The notes under the pieces: model-generated
Database searches by the model: none
Seen by the model: only the letters and a program-made list of their open reading frames with translations
What the model was told of the DNA's origin: nothing
Part shown: positions 36,799 to 49,885 of the stretch, in pieces
How the letters are laid out: the number at the start of each line of letters is the position of its first letter
Position numbering within the stretch: the stretch's first letter is position 1
Position numbers and translations under genes: made by a program
NCBI RefSeq assembly: GCF_002214185.1
Contig: NZ_CP022161.1
Location: 4,649,767-4,713,766 of the forward strand
Length of the DNA stretch: 64,000 nt
Direction: 5' to 3'
DNA from: Streptomyces capitiformicae
GTDB lineage: Bacteria > Actinomycetota > Actinomycetes > Streptomycetales > Streptomycetaceae

Positions 36799-36876
36799 TG
36801 CATATAACAGGGGACGTGAAACAGCGGCGGACGCCGCCGGCCCCCGGCCCTGAAGTTATCGATGAAAGGAAAACCG

Positions 36877-37212
36877 GTGGCACAGAAGGTTCAGGTCCTT
36901 CTTGTCGACGACCTCGACGGCGGCGAGGCGGACGAGACCGTGACGTTCGCGCTGGACGGCAAGACGTACGAGATCGACCTCACGACCGCCAACGCGGACA
37001 AGCTTCGTGGCCTTCTCGACCCCTACGTCAAGGGCGGTCGGCGTACCGGAGGCCGTGCTTCGGGCGGACGCGGAAAGGTCCGTGCCGCTACCGGCGGTAG
37101 CCAGGACACCGCGGCCATCCGCGCCTGGGCGAAGGAGAACGGCTACGAGGTCAACGACCGCGGCCGTGTTCCCGCGAGCATCCGCGAGGCCTACGAGAAG
37201 GCCAACGCCTGA
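36877..37212 (+). CDS. lsr2: Nucleoid-associated protein Lsr2
   Basis: H-NS-like xenogeneic silencer that bridges AT-rich DNA and represses acquired genes and many biosynthetic clusters in Streptomyces. 111 residues: N-terminal oligomerisation domain (MAQKVQVLLVDDLDGGEADETVTFALDGKTYEIDL starts here), a basic Gly-rich linker, and a C-terminal DNA-binding domain with the RGR-type minor-groove hook in NDRGRVPASI. GTG 36877 with AAAGGA seven bases upstream is chosen; a further upstream ATG would bury the ribosome site. Confidence 0.97.
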   Translation: MAQKVQVLLVDDLDGGEADETVTFALDGKTYEIDLTTANADKLRGLLDPYVKGGRRTGGRASGGRGKVRAATGGSQDTAAIRAWAKENGYEVNDRGRVPASIREAYEKANA

Positions 37213-37226
37213 GCGGCCTACGAGAA

Positions 37227-37841
37227 CTACGAGAAGGCAGGCGGCCCGGTGCTCGCGCACCGTAGCCGGACGCGGTGGCAGTGCGTGGCCACCGTGTCCA
37301 CCACTCGTACGAGGTCGGGGGCGCCCCCACCGCCCCCCAGCGCCGACATCGTCGGCAGCGAGGGTTCCACCTCGCGCCCCGGCTCGGGGGGCCGCAGCCA
37401 TTCGGCAGCCCCCCGTGAACCGGTACCGCGCCCGTCCGCCCCGCCCGGAGGCGGCGGCGCCTCGATGTGACCGCCCGTTCCCACGGCTGTGAGGTCCAGG
37501 TCGAGGCCACCCCAGTCCAGCCACTCCAGCAGCCCCGGCAGCTCCTCCGCGCTGCCCGCCGCGACCAGCAGCCGCATGCGCCCGCCGTGCAGCGCCACCG
37601 GCGAGCCCGGCCCCGGGATCGGACCCAGATGCCTGAGCGCCGCGATCCCCGCCTGGGCCGGGACGTCGAGCACATCGAAGCGCAGGCCCGTAATGAGATG
37701 TACGGGCGCGCCGGGCACGGTCGCCCATCCGAGATCGTTCTCATACCACTGCCGCACTGTGAAGCACGAGACATCGCCTGGGAAATCGGCCGAGGCGTCG
37801 CTCGGGTCGAGCGGTCGGCGGGGAAGAGGGACGATGGTCAT
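37227..37841 (-). CDS. Hypothetical protein resembling the N-terminal region of actinobacterial DNA primase/polymerase-like proteins
   Basis: A 204-residue protein convergent with lsr2 and divergent from clpC. The segment HLITGLRFDVLDVPAQAG followed by a hydrophobic GGRMRLLVAAG and GGHIEAPPPP resembles part of Streptomyces bifunctional primase/polymerase-like proteins, but I see no complete metal-binding site, so catalytic activity is doubtful. The C-terminal 50 residues are Gly/Pro-rich then VRVVDTVATHCHRVRL. ATG 37841 is used; no clear ribosome site. Confidence 0.65.
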   Translation of the reverse strand: MTIVPLPRRPLDPSDASADFPGDVSCFTVRQWYENDLGWATVPGAPVHLITGLRFDVLDVPAQAGIAALRHLGPIPGPGSPVALHGGRMRLLVAAGSAEELPGLLEWLDWGGLDLDLTAVGTGGHIEAPPPPGGADGRGTGSRGAAEWLRPPEPGREVEPSLPTMSALGGGGGAPDLVRVVDTVATHCHRVRLRCASTGPPAFS

Positions 37842-37947
37842 GTCAGGAGCAACCGTGCAAAGGACCCCGGAGTTACGCTGGGTTTCGATGCGGATGCGCA
37901 GAGTGCCGGGAAAGGGGGCGTTCCACGGTGGGTATCGACGCAAGGAT

Positions 37948-37961
37948 GTTCGCCCTTAGCG
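37948..37961 (+). promoter_or_regulatory. ClgR operator, distal
   Basis: GTTCGCCCTTAGCG fits the published ClgR consensus GTTCGCYNNNNGCG at every defined position. It lies 323 bases before the clpC start. Confidence 0.7.
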
Positions 37962-38065
37962 GAGGGAACCGGTGCATCTGGCATGGAGTGTCAGTGCCTA
38001 CGGGTAAGACATCCCTAGTGGGAGGGGGCGACACGCAGGGAAACACCCAGGCAAAGGGGCCTCAC

Positions 38066-38079
38066 GTTCGCCATCGGCG
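38066..38079 (+). promoter_or_regulatory. ClgR operator, proximal
   Basis: GTTCGCCATCGGCG fits GTTCGCYNNNNGCG at every defined position, 205 bases before the clpC start. ClgR is known to activate clp genes in Streptomyces, so two sites in this 442-base leader region support that control here. Confidence 0.75.
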
Positions 38080-38283
38080 TACTGATGGTGGGGGTAACTG
38101 CCTGGCCTGCGGGAACATCGTCTCGCACCATCGGGTTGGAGCAGATGTCGGCGTTCGGGGTCAGGAGGCCAAGGACGGTGTCGGCAGTTGGAATGAGCGG
38201 TCCCCGCTTGCGGGACTAAGCTGCGGAAGGACAGCGAGGGGAGCGTCCCCTTACTGCCTGACCGCTCTGAGGAGCGATTAACG

Positions 38284-40809
<2,526 letters not shown>

Positions 40810-40833
40810 CCGCTGCGCTGCGCTTGAGCGGAA

Positions 40834-40874
40834 GGGGCTGCCCTGGGACTTCGGTCCTGGGGCAGCCCCTTTTG
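40834..40874. terminator. Terminator between clpC and the NACHT gene
   Basis: AGGGGCTGCCC pairs with GGGCAGCCCCT, capped by CTTCGG, and followed by TTTTG. It can serve both convergent genes. Confidence 0.88.
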
Positions 40875-40890
40875 TATTCGCGGGCTCCGC

Positions 40891-43800
40891 TCACAGGACG
40901 GTGTCGGTCCTCTGTATGACGGGAGGGCCCGGGAAGAGTCCGAGGAAGTGTTCGGGTACGTCGGACACGTCCCGGGCGAGGTGAATGCTGACCGTACGCA
41001 GGCCCGGAAAGAGCTCGGGGATTTTCGAGAGGTCTTCCGTCCCTGTGAACCCGTTGAGCGCGAGGCTGGTGATGTGCGGCAGAACCGGGGCGGCATCCCA
41101 ACCGGTCGCGTTCCAGTGGAGGCGCAATTCCTCCAGGGCCGGAAGCCGGATGATCTCTTCGAAGTCCTCCGGAGTGAGCTTTTCGGGGAGCTTGGCGAGG
41201 CTCAGCTTCTTCACTGAGTGCATATGGCGCAGGCCGCGCAGCCCGGTGAACCGAAGCGCGTCCCTGGTGAACCGCAGATACTCCAGTGGCAGGTTCCGCG
41301 GAAGGGCCTCGTCGATGGATTCGGCGCAGAGCGGGATAGCGGTGTCGAGTGACTCCAGCGTGGTCGAAGCCGAGAGCGCATGGTAGGCACCCGGTTTTTC
41401 CAGACCGGGGAGGTAGCCCAATGACAGCCAGGTGAGCGGAAGTTCGGTGAGCGGTGTCAGGTCGTCCACATAAGGCGTGCCGCCGCTGAGGTCCAGATGG
41501 TTGAGCCTGCCCTGCTCCGCGAGGAAATCCAGGTTCCCGAGCACGCGGTTGTCACGTACGACGATTTTCTCCAGCTGGCCGGGACGGATACCGGCACGGA
41601 TGTCGGCGGAGTCGATGTCGCCCACGACCTGGAGCCTGGTCGGGCTGCCGAGTCGGCGCAGGGCGGTCAGATGCTCGACGGAGTGAACGGCGAAGTAGAG
41701 GCCCTCTTCCGGGAGATGGGCGACGATCTCCTCGGCGTACCGCCGGGTGTCGAACCGGTGCCAGGCCCAGGCGAGTTGTGCCCGCACGGACAGCGCCGGA
41801 TGGGACCGGAAGCGAGCGAGGAAGGGGATGGCTGCGTCCGTGCCGATGAGGGAGGCGGTGACGGAGACGGCCCTGGCCTCGCGTTCCGTGAGCCCGTCGG
41901 GCCCGGGGAGGAGCTCCAGCACAAGCGGCCCGCAGGTGGCCAGCTGGCGAGCCTCCTCCGTCGTACGCGGAGGGATCAGCGAAGCCGCGTTGCCCTCCAC
42001 GGTGGCTCGTACGGCCGGGTCGAGCTGCGTCGCGTGTTCCAGACAGGCCAGGGCGAGGAGCCGTACGCGGGAGTTCCTGGTCCGGTCCGGCTGGTGTGCC
42101 GCCGAGTCGGTCAGGTCCCGTAACAGGTCGGCCCTTTCGCGCGGCCGGGCATGCGCGACGGCCATGCGGATGACGTCGGCCCACTGCTCGTCGACGGCGT
42201 TGCGGACGAGGAGGCCGAAGTCGCCGTCCTCCACGGCGGCCTTCGCACCGAGGTAGTCCTGGAAGGTGCGGTGGACGAACTCCACCGTGCCGACGGTGGG
42301 TTCGCGGAGGAGGCCGCTGCGGATGAGGAGGTGGCGGAGGATCTGTGCGGCGTCGCCCTGTGCGGCGGCGGAGGGCAGGGACGGCAGGACGTCGGCGATG
42401 ATGCGGATCGCGCGGTCGCGGTCCATCTCGGCCTGGTTGTTGCGGATGAGCCAGTACGCGAGGCGTTGCAGGAGCTGGATCTGGGGGAGTTCGGTGAGGT
42501 GGATGCCGTGGGACCGGTCCTCCGGCGTGAACATGTCTCGTTCCTCGTCACGGCGCGACAGCAGCATCGACAGGGCGGCGTCGTACAACTCCTGTCTGCC
42601 GTGCGGGAGATAGCCGCGCCGGTCGCGGTGGAGGGCGCAGATCAGACCGCACATCAGGGGGTTGGTGGCGAGGCGGCCGAGGTCGGGCTTGGTGCGGACG
42701 GCGTCGAGGAGTGAGCGCTCGTAGCCGGTGAGCCGGTCCTGTTCCGTGTCGCGGGCGTCGACGCGGGCTGCCGTGTGCCAGCGGGTGATGAACGCGGCCA
42801 CGTCGTCACGGCCCATGGGGGCGAGGGCGAGTTCGGCGAAGCCGTCGGGGGTGAGCCAGTCCTCGCGTACGGCGGAGGGGCGGGAGGTGACCAGCCACTG
42901 GTTGCCGGGATACACCTCCAGCAGGTCGCGCAGCCAGCGGCGGGTGCGTTCGCGCTCGCGCTCGGGGATCTCGTCGATGCCGTCGACGAGGAGAAGGCCC
43001 CGGCGGGCGGTGAGGACGCGGTCCGCCCAGCCGGCGGGCTGCGTGGCGTGGAAGGGCACGCGTACGGCGGCCAGGAACGCGTCCGGGGCCGGGAGGCCGC
43101 CGGGATGGCGGATCAGCGTACGGAGCGGGAGGACGAAGGGGACGCGGTCCCCGCGTTCGCCCCGGGCCGCCGTCACCGCGAGCCACTGCACCAGGGTCGT
43201 CTTGCCGGAGCCGGCGACTCCGCGCAGCAGCACGCGGTCGTGCTCGGCGAGGGCCTGCTCGGCGGGGAGCGCGGTGGTGCCCGAGGCGATGTGCGTGCCG
43301 TCGGGGCCGGTCGCCTCGTCGTCCTCGGCCGGGCGCAGGGCTTGGAGGCTGAGGTAGGCGGCGTCCAGGGGCCAGCGCTCGGGGGAGTTGACCAGGTCGA
43401 TGCCGTAGATCGTGAGGTGGCTGTGCTTGGTGGCGAGGTGGGCGAGATAGCGGTGTTCGAAGGCGGGGTCGGTGTGGTGGGGGGTGGGAGTTCGGGCGAT
43501 CAGCTCGTCGATCTTGGCGATGAGTTCGGCCTGGCGGCGGGACTGTTCGACGAGGGTGCGGGGTACGAAGGCGGAGCGCTGGGTGAAGAAGTGGAGGATG
43601 TGGAGGCAGGCGGTGTCGAGCACGCCCTCATAGAACAGGGTCGCGTTCAACGAGAGGTCTCTCGTCATGGACGGGCTCGCCCTGCGGAGCTGCACCGCGA
43701 GCACCTCGTGGCCGAGCTCCACGGCCTGCACGTCGGTCATGGTCAGGTCACCCAGGCCGTACAGGGTGTGGGCGAGCGCGATGATGACCGCGTGTTCCTC

Positions 43801-44037
43801 ATCGGCGGAGACCGGCCGCTCGCCGGTCTTGAGAGCACGCTCGACCAGTTCAGCGGCGAGCTTGAGGAGGTCCTCCATGGTGAGCGTCCGCTTCTCGCCC
43901 CTGAAGGACACCAACCCCGAGATCCGCACCGGCCTGTCGACCAGCCCCGCCCCCGGCCCGTCGCCGACGAACAGCTTCTTGATGAGCGGCGTCATCACGC
44001 TGGAGGCCAGACGAATGCCTACTGCCGACGCTTCCAC
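40891..44037 (-). CDS. NACHT NTPase with N-terminal helical domain and leucine-rich repeats (NLR-like, candidate anti-phage protein)
   Basis: A 1048-residue STAND NTPase. Residues 1-235 are a helical domain of the NACHT N-terminal helical (NNH) type. The NACHT domain has Walker A GVAGSGKT at 273-280, Walker B LLLVDGIDE at 348-356, the sensor segment WLVTSRPS, and the helical NACHT-associated region (NPLMCGLICALHRDRRGYLPHGRQELY). Residues 640-800 form alpha-helical repeats and 830-1040 hold leucine-rich repeats (LEELRLHW, LNHLDLSGG, TWLSLGYLPG). This is the animal NLR order: effector, NACHT, LRR. Bacterial NACHT proteins of this kind protect against phages. No nuclease, protease or TIR effector is recognisable. 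GTG 44037 follows GGGGGAG. Confidence 0.9.
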   Translation of the reverse strand: MEASAVGIRLASSVMTPLIKKLFVGDGPGAGLVDRPVRISGLVSFRGEKRTLTMEDLLKLAAELVERALKTGERPVSADEEHAVIIALAHTLYGLGDLTMTDVQAVELGHEVLAVQLRRASPSMTRDLSLNATLFYEGVLDTACLHILHFFTQRSAFVPRTLVEQSRRQAELIAKIDELIARTPTPHHTDPAFEHRYLAHLATKHSHLTIYGIDLVNSPERWPLDAAYLSLQALRPAEDDEATGPDGTHIASGTTALPAEQALAEHDRVLLRGVAGSGKTTLVQWLAVTAARGERGDRVPFVLPLRTLIRHPGGLPAPDAFLAAVRVPFHATQPAGWADRVLTARRGLLLVDGIDEIPERERERTRRWLRDLLEVYPGNQWLVTSRPSAVREDWLTPDGFAELALAPMGRDDVAAFITRWHTAARVDARDTEQDRLTGYERSLLDAVRTKPDLGRLATNPLMCGLICALHRDRRGYLPHGRQELYDAALSMLLSRRDEERDMFTPEDRSHGIHLTELPQIQLLQRLAYWLIRNNQAEMDRDRAIRIIADVLPSLPSAAAQGDAAQILRHLLIRSGLLREPTVGTVEFVHRTFQDYLGAKAAVEDGDFGLLVRNAVDEQWADVIRMAVAHARPRERADLLRDLTDSAAHQPDRTRNSRVRLLALACLEHATQLDPAVRATVEGNAASLIPPRTTEEARQLATCGPLVLELLPGPDGLTEREARAVSVTASLIGTDAAIPFLARFRSHPALSVRAQLAWAWHRFDTRRYAEEIVAHLPEEGLYFAVHSVEHLTALRRLGSPTRLQVVGDIDSADIRAGIRPGQLEKIVVRDNRVLGNLDFLAEQGRLNHLDLSGGTPYVDDLTPLTELPLTWLSLGYLPGLEKPGAYHALSASTTLESLDTAIPLCAESIDEALPRNLPLEYLRFTRDALRFTGLRGLRHMHSVKKLSLAKLPEKLTPEDFEEIIRLPALEELRLHWNATGWDAAPVLPHITSLALNGFTGTEDLSKIPELFPGLRTVSIHLARDVSDVPEHFLGLFPGPPVIQRTDTVL

Positions 44038-44456
44038 AACACTCCCCCGAAGTCATGGCGGCGGTTTCCTCCTCAGCGTAGGTCGTGTGGTCCTCGTCGC
44101 GTAGCCCGCGTCACATCCCGGGGCGGTGATTGCCCGAGGGCGGTGACATGCCGCACAGGCGATTTGTCCGTTACTAGGCGGAATAGTGAAAAGAGGTGGT
44201 GGGGCAGAAGGGGCTTTTGGGTGGTGAAGTGAGGGGAGGGGGTGGGGGCGTGCTGGTCGGATGTGTTTGGGGGTGAGTGTCAAGAAGTGAGGTGTTTTTG
44301 GCTCTCGTACGACGTTCAGTCGTAGATTGCGGGTTTTGGGTGGTGAGGGGGTGAGGGGTACCAAGGGGTGTCCCAGTCGGCGGCCGCAGAGGTGCGCCGG
44401 GTGGGTTCGTGTCCGTCGAGGCACAGTCCCTGACTCCGTCCCCCGTGAGGTACCCC
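44038..44456. other. 419-bp non-coding region, partly G/T-rich
   Basis: Separates the divergent NACHT and M23 genes and must hold both promoters. Bases 44180-44300 are strongly purine-rich on the plus strand and lower in GC than the surroundings. TACGAC-N5-GTCGTA (44308-44324) is a possible operator. I looked for the ydaO-type c-di-AMP riboswitch that precedes many actinobacterial cell-wall hydrolases and did not recognise it. Confidence 0.5.
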
Positions 44457-45053
44457 ATGTCGCAGCGTGCTCGCACTCCTCGTTCCCGTATGTCCCAGCT
44501 CCGCGTTCGGGCGGCCGTCGTGGCCGTTGGACTGGGGGTCTCGGGTGTGCTGGGGGCCGGGGTCGCGGCCGCCGCCGGTGGTGCGCAGGCCGCGAGCACC
44601 GGCACCGTCCAGGCCGCCGCGGCCAAGAAGGCCGCGTCCTGGGTCAGCCCGGTCAAGGGCTACAAGCTGAGCGCCCGGTACGCGCAGTCCGGGAGCATGT
44701 GGGCCGCCAAGCACAGTGGCCAGGACTTCGCCGTGAAGAGCGGCACGGCGGTCGTCGCCGCCCACGGCGGTACGGTCGTGAAGGCCGGTGGCAACGGTGC
44801 CGGTGACGGCCCGGCGTACGGCAACGCCGTCGTCATCAAGCACGGCAACGGCACCTTCTCGCAGTACGCCCATCTCTCGAAGGTCGACGTGAAGGTGGGC
44901 CAGATCGTCAAGACCGGGCAGCGTATAGCCTTCTCCGGCAACACCGGGAACTCCAGCGGGCCGCACCTGCACTTCGAGATCCGTACGACCGCGAGCTACG
45001 GCTCCTCCGTCGACCCGGTGGCCTTCCTGCGGACCAAGGGCGTCACCGTCTGA
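44457..45053 (+). CDS. Secreted M23-family (LytM) metallopeptidase
   Basis: Peptidoglycan endopeptidase. 198 residues: a signal peptide (basic start, hydrophobic VRAAVVAVGLGVSGVLGAGVAAAAGG, cleavage near residue 45), then a LytM domain with zinc ligands in KHSGQDFAVKSG (His and Asp) and GPHLHFE (HxH). It lacks LysM or SH3 binding modules, so it is a minimal enzyme. ATG 44457 with GTGAGG upstream is chosen over a longer frame. Confidence 0.93.
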   Translation: MSQRARTPRSRMSQLRVRAAVVAVGLGVSGVLGAGVAAAAGGAQAASTGTVQAAAAKKAASWVSPVKGYKLSARYAQSGSMWAAKHSGQDFAVKSGTAVVAAHGGTVVKAGGNGAGDGPAYGNAVVIKHGNGTFSQYAHLSKVDVKVGQIVKTGQRIAFSGNTGNSSGPHLHFEIRTTASYGSSVDPVAFLRTKGVTV

Positions 45054-45059
45054 GGAAGG

Positions 45060-45662
45060 TCAGGGTTGCCGGGAGCCGCCGTGCGCCTGTGTGACCAGGT
45101 CGATCGCGACCTCCAGGACTGCCTTGCGCTTGTCCTCGGGGTCGCCTTCGACGTCCCGGAGGAGGAACATCCCGGCGTGCATGGTGAACAGGGCGCTGAT
45201 GCAGCGGACCTGGTCCGGCAGGGCGGCGTCCGGTTCCTTGATCGTGTCGATCATGCGGATCATGCGGTCCTTGAACGTCTCGCCGACGCTCAGCTCCCGA
45301 ACCGTCGCCTGGTTCTCCTGCATGAAGCGGAAGAGGGGGGCCGCGTCGGTCAGCGCCTCGCTGTAGCGGAGCAGGATCTCCCGCTTGGTGTCGAGGGTGC
45401 GGGGCTGGGTGTTCGCCCACTCGATCAGCTCGTCGATCGGGCGCTGCAGATCCTGGAAGAGGCCGACGAGGATGTCCTCCTTCGTCTTGAAGTGGTAGTA
45501 GAGCGCAGCCTTCGTCACCCCCAGGCGCTCGGCGATCTCCCGTAGCGAGGTCTTCTCGTATCCCTGCTCGGCGAAGAGTTCGAGGGCGACGTCCTGGATG
45601 CGCTGGCGGGTGTTCCCCCGGCGCTGTCGCTTCGTGGCGTCCGTGGCCTCGGTGGCGTCCAT
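45060..45662 (-). CDS. TetR-family repressor
   Basis: A 200-residue regulator with the TetR HTH ([40 protein letters not shown]) and a helical ligand-binding domain. It is divergent from the MFS pump, and a 23-base inverted repeat lies between them, so it most likely represses the pump and itself and is released by a transported drug. AGGAGAG precedes the ATG. Confidence 0.94.
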   Translation of the reverse strand: MDATEATDATKRQRRGNTRQRIQDVALELFAEQGYEKTSLREIAERLGVTKAALYYHFKTKEDILVGLFQDLQRPIDELIEWANTQPRTLDTKREILLRYSEALTDAAPLFRFMQENQATVRELSVGETFKDRMIRMIDTIKEPDAALPDQVRCISALFTMHAGMFLLRDVEGDPEDKRKAVLEVAIDLVTQAHGGSRQP

Positions 45663-45687
45663 CCTCGTGCTCTCCTCACCCCGTAAA

Positions 45688-47361
<1,674 letters not shown>

Positions 47362-47516
47362 GGGGCTGTGAGGGATTCGCTCCCGCCGCCCTTGCCCTTC
47401 CCGTCCGCGTCCCATCCCCCAGGGGCTGCCGCCAGCCGCCCCTTCGACCCCGCCTTCGCCTGAGAGCTCGGTCCGGTTGGGTCGTTGGCGGGTGCGGGTG
47501 GGTGGTGGGGGCTTGT

Positions 47517-47560
47517 CGCGCAGTTCCCCGCGCCCCTTCAGAGGCGCGGGGAACTGCGCG
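47517..47560. terminator. Perfect 18-bp hairpin (dispersed repeat copy 3)
   Basis: Bases 47517-47534 and 47543-47560 are perfect inverted copies containing GTTCCCCGCGCC. It lies between the convergent MFS and cseC genes and belongs to the dispersed repeat family also seen at 4076, 34395, 52478 and 63204. Confidence 0.75.
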
Positions 47561-47631
47561 AGCAACCATGAACGACCCGCAGGCGCCCGAATACCTTCCG
47601 GATCGAGCTCCTGGGCGCACGGCTAAGAGAG

Positions 47632-49080
47632 TTACGCGCCCGGCTCCCCGAATGTCGGCATCGGATAGCTTCCCGTGTTCGTCGGGGCGTGTTCCGGGAG
47701 CCAGAGGACGGCTACGGCGCCCTCGGCCGGTTCGTCGCGCGGGGCGCCGACCGCGCGGACGTTGCGGAAGGTGAGGCGGGCGCCCAGTACGCGGGCCTGG
47801 CCGGCGGCGATGGTGAGGCCCAGGCCGTGGCCCTGGCCGGCGCGGTCGGAGGCGCCGGTGCGGAAGCGGCGAGGGCCGTCGGCCAGCAGGTCCTCGGGGA
47901 AGCCGGGGCCATGATCGCGGACGCGGATGACGCGGCCCTCGACGGACACCTCGATCGGCGGCTTGCCGTGCTTCGCCGCGTTGGCCAGGAGGTTCAGCAG
48001 GACGCGCTCCAGGCGGCGGGGGTCCGTCGTGACCTCCGACTCGTGCACGATCTGAACGCGCACCCCGGCGTCCTTCGCCGCCACCCGCCGGGCCACGAAC
48101 TCGCCCAGCACGATGTCCTGCAACTCCGCCCGCTCGGACGCCCCGTCGAGCCGGGCCACCTCCAGGACGTCCTCGACGAGCGTGCGCATCGCCTGCGCCC
48201 GGTCGCGGACCAGCTCGGAGGGGCGACCCGGGGGCAGGAGTTCGGCCGCGGTGAGCAGGCCCGTCACCGGGGTGCGCAGTTCGTGGGCGATGTCCGCGGT
48301 CACCCGGCGCTCCGCCTCGATGCGCTGCCGCAGCGTGTCGGCCATGGCGTCCACGGCCCGCGCCAGCTCGGCGGTCTCGTCGCGTACGACACCGCCGATC
48401 GCGTCCTGGACCCGTACGTCCGTCTCGCCCTTGGCCACCTGGTGCGCGGCGTACGCAGCCTTGCGCAGCCGGCGGGACATCTGGCCGCCGATGAGCACAC
48501 CGAGGGCGGAGCCGCCGAAGACGACCGCGATCGAGCCGATGATCAGGGCCTGGTCGAGGTCCGCCATCACCGCGGAGCTGTGGTCCGTGAAGTTGGTGTG
48601 CAAGGACAGGACACGGCCGTCCTTCAGCGGGACCGCCGCCCAGATGTCGGGCACCCCGTTCGCGCTCTCGGACACATACGTGGCCCGGCGGCCCTCCGTG
48701 ACCTTGGCAAGCAAGTCCCCGGGGATGCCGGGGTCGTTGATCCGCACCCCGAACGCGCCGGACTTCAGCGGGCGGCCCGACTCGTACATGCGCTGGGCGA
48801 CCTGGATGCGCTCGTTGGCCAGGTCGCGTGAGTTGTCGAGCATCGACACCCGTGCCGCGTTGTGCACGACCAGGCTCAGCGCGACCGCCACCAGCGCGCC
48901 GACCGCCGCGATCGCGGCGCTCAGCTGCCAGCGCAGGCCGGTGCGGATGCCGGAAACCGGGCCGGAATCCGAGCTCGTGCCGGAATCCGGGCTCGTGCCG
49001 GAACCCGGGCTCGTGGCGAGGCCGGCGGCGCTGCCCGCGACCTCCGGCCCCCGCCGTCGTCGTATCCCCCTGATGTTCAT
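47632..49080 (-). CDS. cseC: Sensor histidine kinase CseC
   Basis: Membrane sensor of cell-envelope stress that activates CseB. 482 residues: a 45-residue tail with SPDSGTS-type repeats, two membrane segments (about 52-75 and 180-203) flanking an extracytoplasmic sensor domain, HAMP linker, phosphoacceptor box TADIAHELRTPVTGLL, N box LLNLLANAAKHG, and G box GQGHGLGLTIAAGQARVLGA. It follows cseB by 11 bases and closes the sigE operon. Confidence 0.94.
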   Translation of the reverse strand: MNIRGIRRRRGPEVAGSAAGLATSPGSGTSPDSGTSSDSGPVSGIRTGLRWQLSAAIAAVGALVAVALSLVVHNAARVSMLDNSRDLANERIQVAQRMYESGRPLKSGAFGVRINDPGIPGDLLAKVTEGRRATYVSESANGVPDIWAAVPLKDGRVLSLHTNFTDHSSAVMADLDQALIIGSIAVVFGGSALGVLIGGQMSRRLRKAAYAAHQVAKGETDVRVQDAIGGVVRDETAELARAVDAMADTLRQRIEAERRVTADIAHELRTPVTGLLTAAELLPPGRPSELVRDRAQAMRTLVEDVLEVARLDGASERAELQDIVLGEFVARRVAAKDAGVRVQIVHESEVTTDPRRLERVLLNLLANAAKHGKPPIEVSVEGRVIRVRDHGPGFPEDLLADGPRRFRTGASDRAGQGHGLGLTIAAGQARVLGARLTFRNVRAVGAPRDEPAEGAVAVLWLPEHAPTNTGSYPMPTFGEPGA

Positions 49081-49091
49081 GTCGGCCCTGC

Positions 49092-49799
49092 TCAGGCCTT
49101 CAGCTTGTAGCCGAAGCCGCGGACCGTCTCGATCCGGTCCTGGCCTATCTTCGCGCGCAGCCGCTGTACGTGGACGTCGACGACCCGGGTGTCACCACCC
49201 CAGCCGTAGTCCCACACGCGTTCCAGAAGCTTGTCGCGGGACAGAACCGTGCCGGGGGCCTGCGAGAACTCAAGGAGCAGCCGCATCTCGGTCGGGGTCA
49301 GCGCCACCGGCTCCCCGGACCTCCGTACCTCCATGCCCTCGGTGTCGACCTCCAGGTCGCCGAAGGTGAGCACCCCGCCGGTGCCGGCGGACGCGGCCTC
49401 CTCGGCCCTGGTGTCACCGCCGCCCGCGTGCCCGAAGCGGCGCAGCACCGCGCGGATACGGGCGACCAGCACGGCGCCGTCGAACGGCTTGGTCACGTAG
49501 TCGTCGGCGCCCGCCTCCAGGCCGAGTACGACGTCGATGGAGTCGGCGCGGGCCGAGAGCATGATCACCGGGACGGTCGACTCGTCGCGGATACGGCGGC
49601 ACAGCGAGACCCCGTCGAGGCCCGGGACCATGACGTCGAGGAGCGCGATGTCGGGCCGGTTCGCGCGGAACGACTCCAGGCCCGACAGCCCGTCGGGCAT
49701 GGCCGTGACCGCGAAGCCGTCCCGCTCCAGCGCGAGCTGGGTGGCCTCGCGGATGACGTCGTCGTCCTCGACGAACAGGACGTGGGTCTGCTCTGCCAT
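49092..49799 (-). CDS. cseB: Response regulator CseB
   Basis: OmpR/PhoB-type regulator that activates the sigE promoter when phosphorylated by CseC. 235 residues: receiver with VLFVEDDDVIREA acidic residues, phosphoacceptor in IALLDVMVPGLDG, Lys in YVTKPFDGAVL, and a winged-helix output domain ending VDVHVQRLRAKIGQDRIETVRGFGYKL. Third gene of the sigE-cseA-cseB-cseC operon. Confidence 0.95.
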   Translation of the reverse strand: MAEQTHVLFVEDDDVIREATQLALERDGFAVTAMPDGLSGLESFRANRPDIALLDVMVPGLDGVSLCRRIRDESTVPVIMLSARADSIDVVLGLEAGADDYVTKPFDGAVLVARIRAVLRRFGHAGGGDTRAEEAASAGTGGVLTFGDLEVDTEGMEVRRSGEPVALTPTEMRLLLEFSQAPGTVLSRDKLLERVWDYGWGGDTRVVDVHVQRLRAKIGQDRIETVRGFGYKLKA

Positions 49800-49885
49800 C
49801 CGGTGTTCTCGTCCGCTTCTCGGTAGTGGTAGATCGCTTCTCGGGAGTGGTCGATGGGCGATGGGGCGGTGGTGGGTGATGGGCG

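Noticed and set aside
44038..44456. Possible ydaO (c-di-AMP) riboswitch upstream of the M23 peptidase
   Set aside because: Context is right, since disA is nearby and such riboswitches precede wall hydrolases, but I could not find the conserved aptamer core by eye. An Infernal search with RF00379 would settle it.
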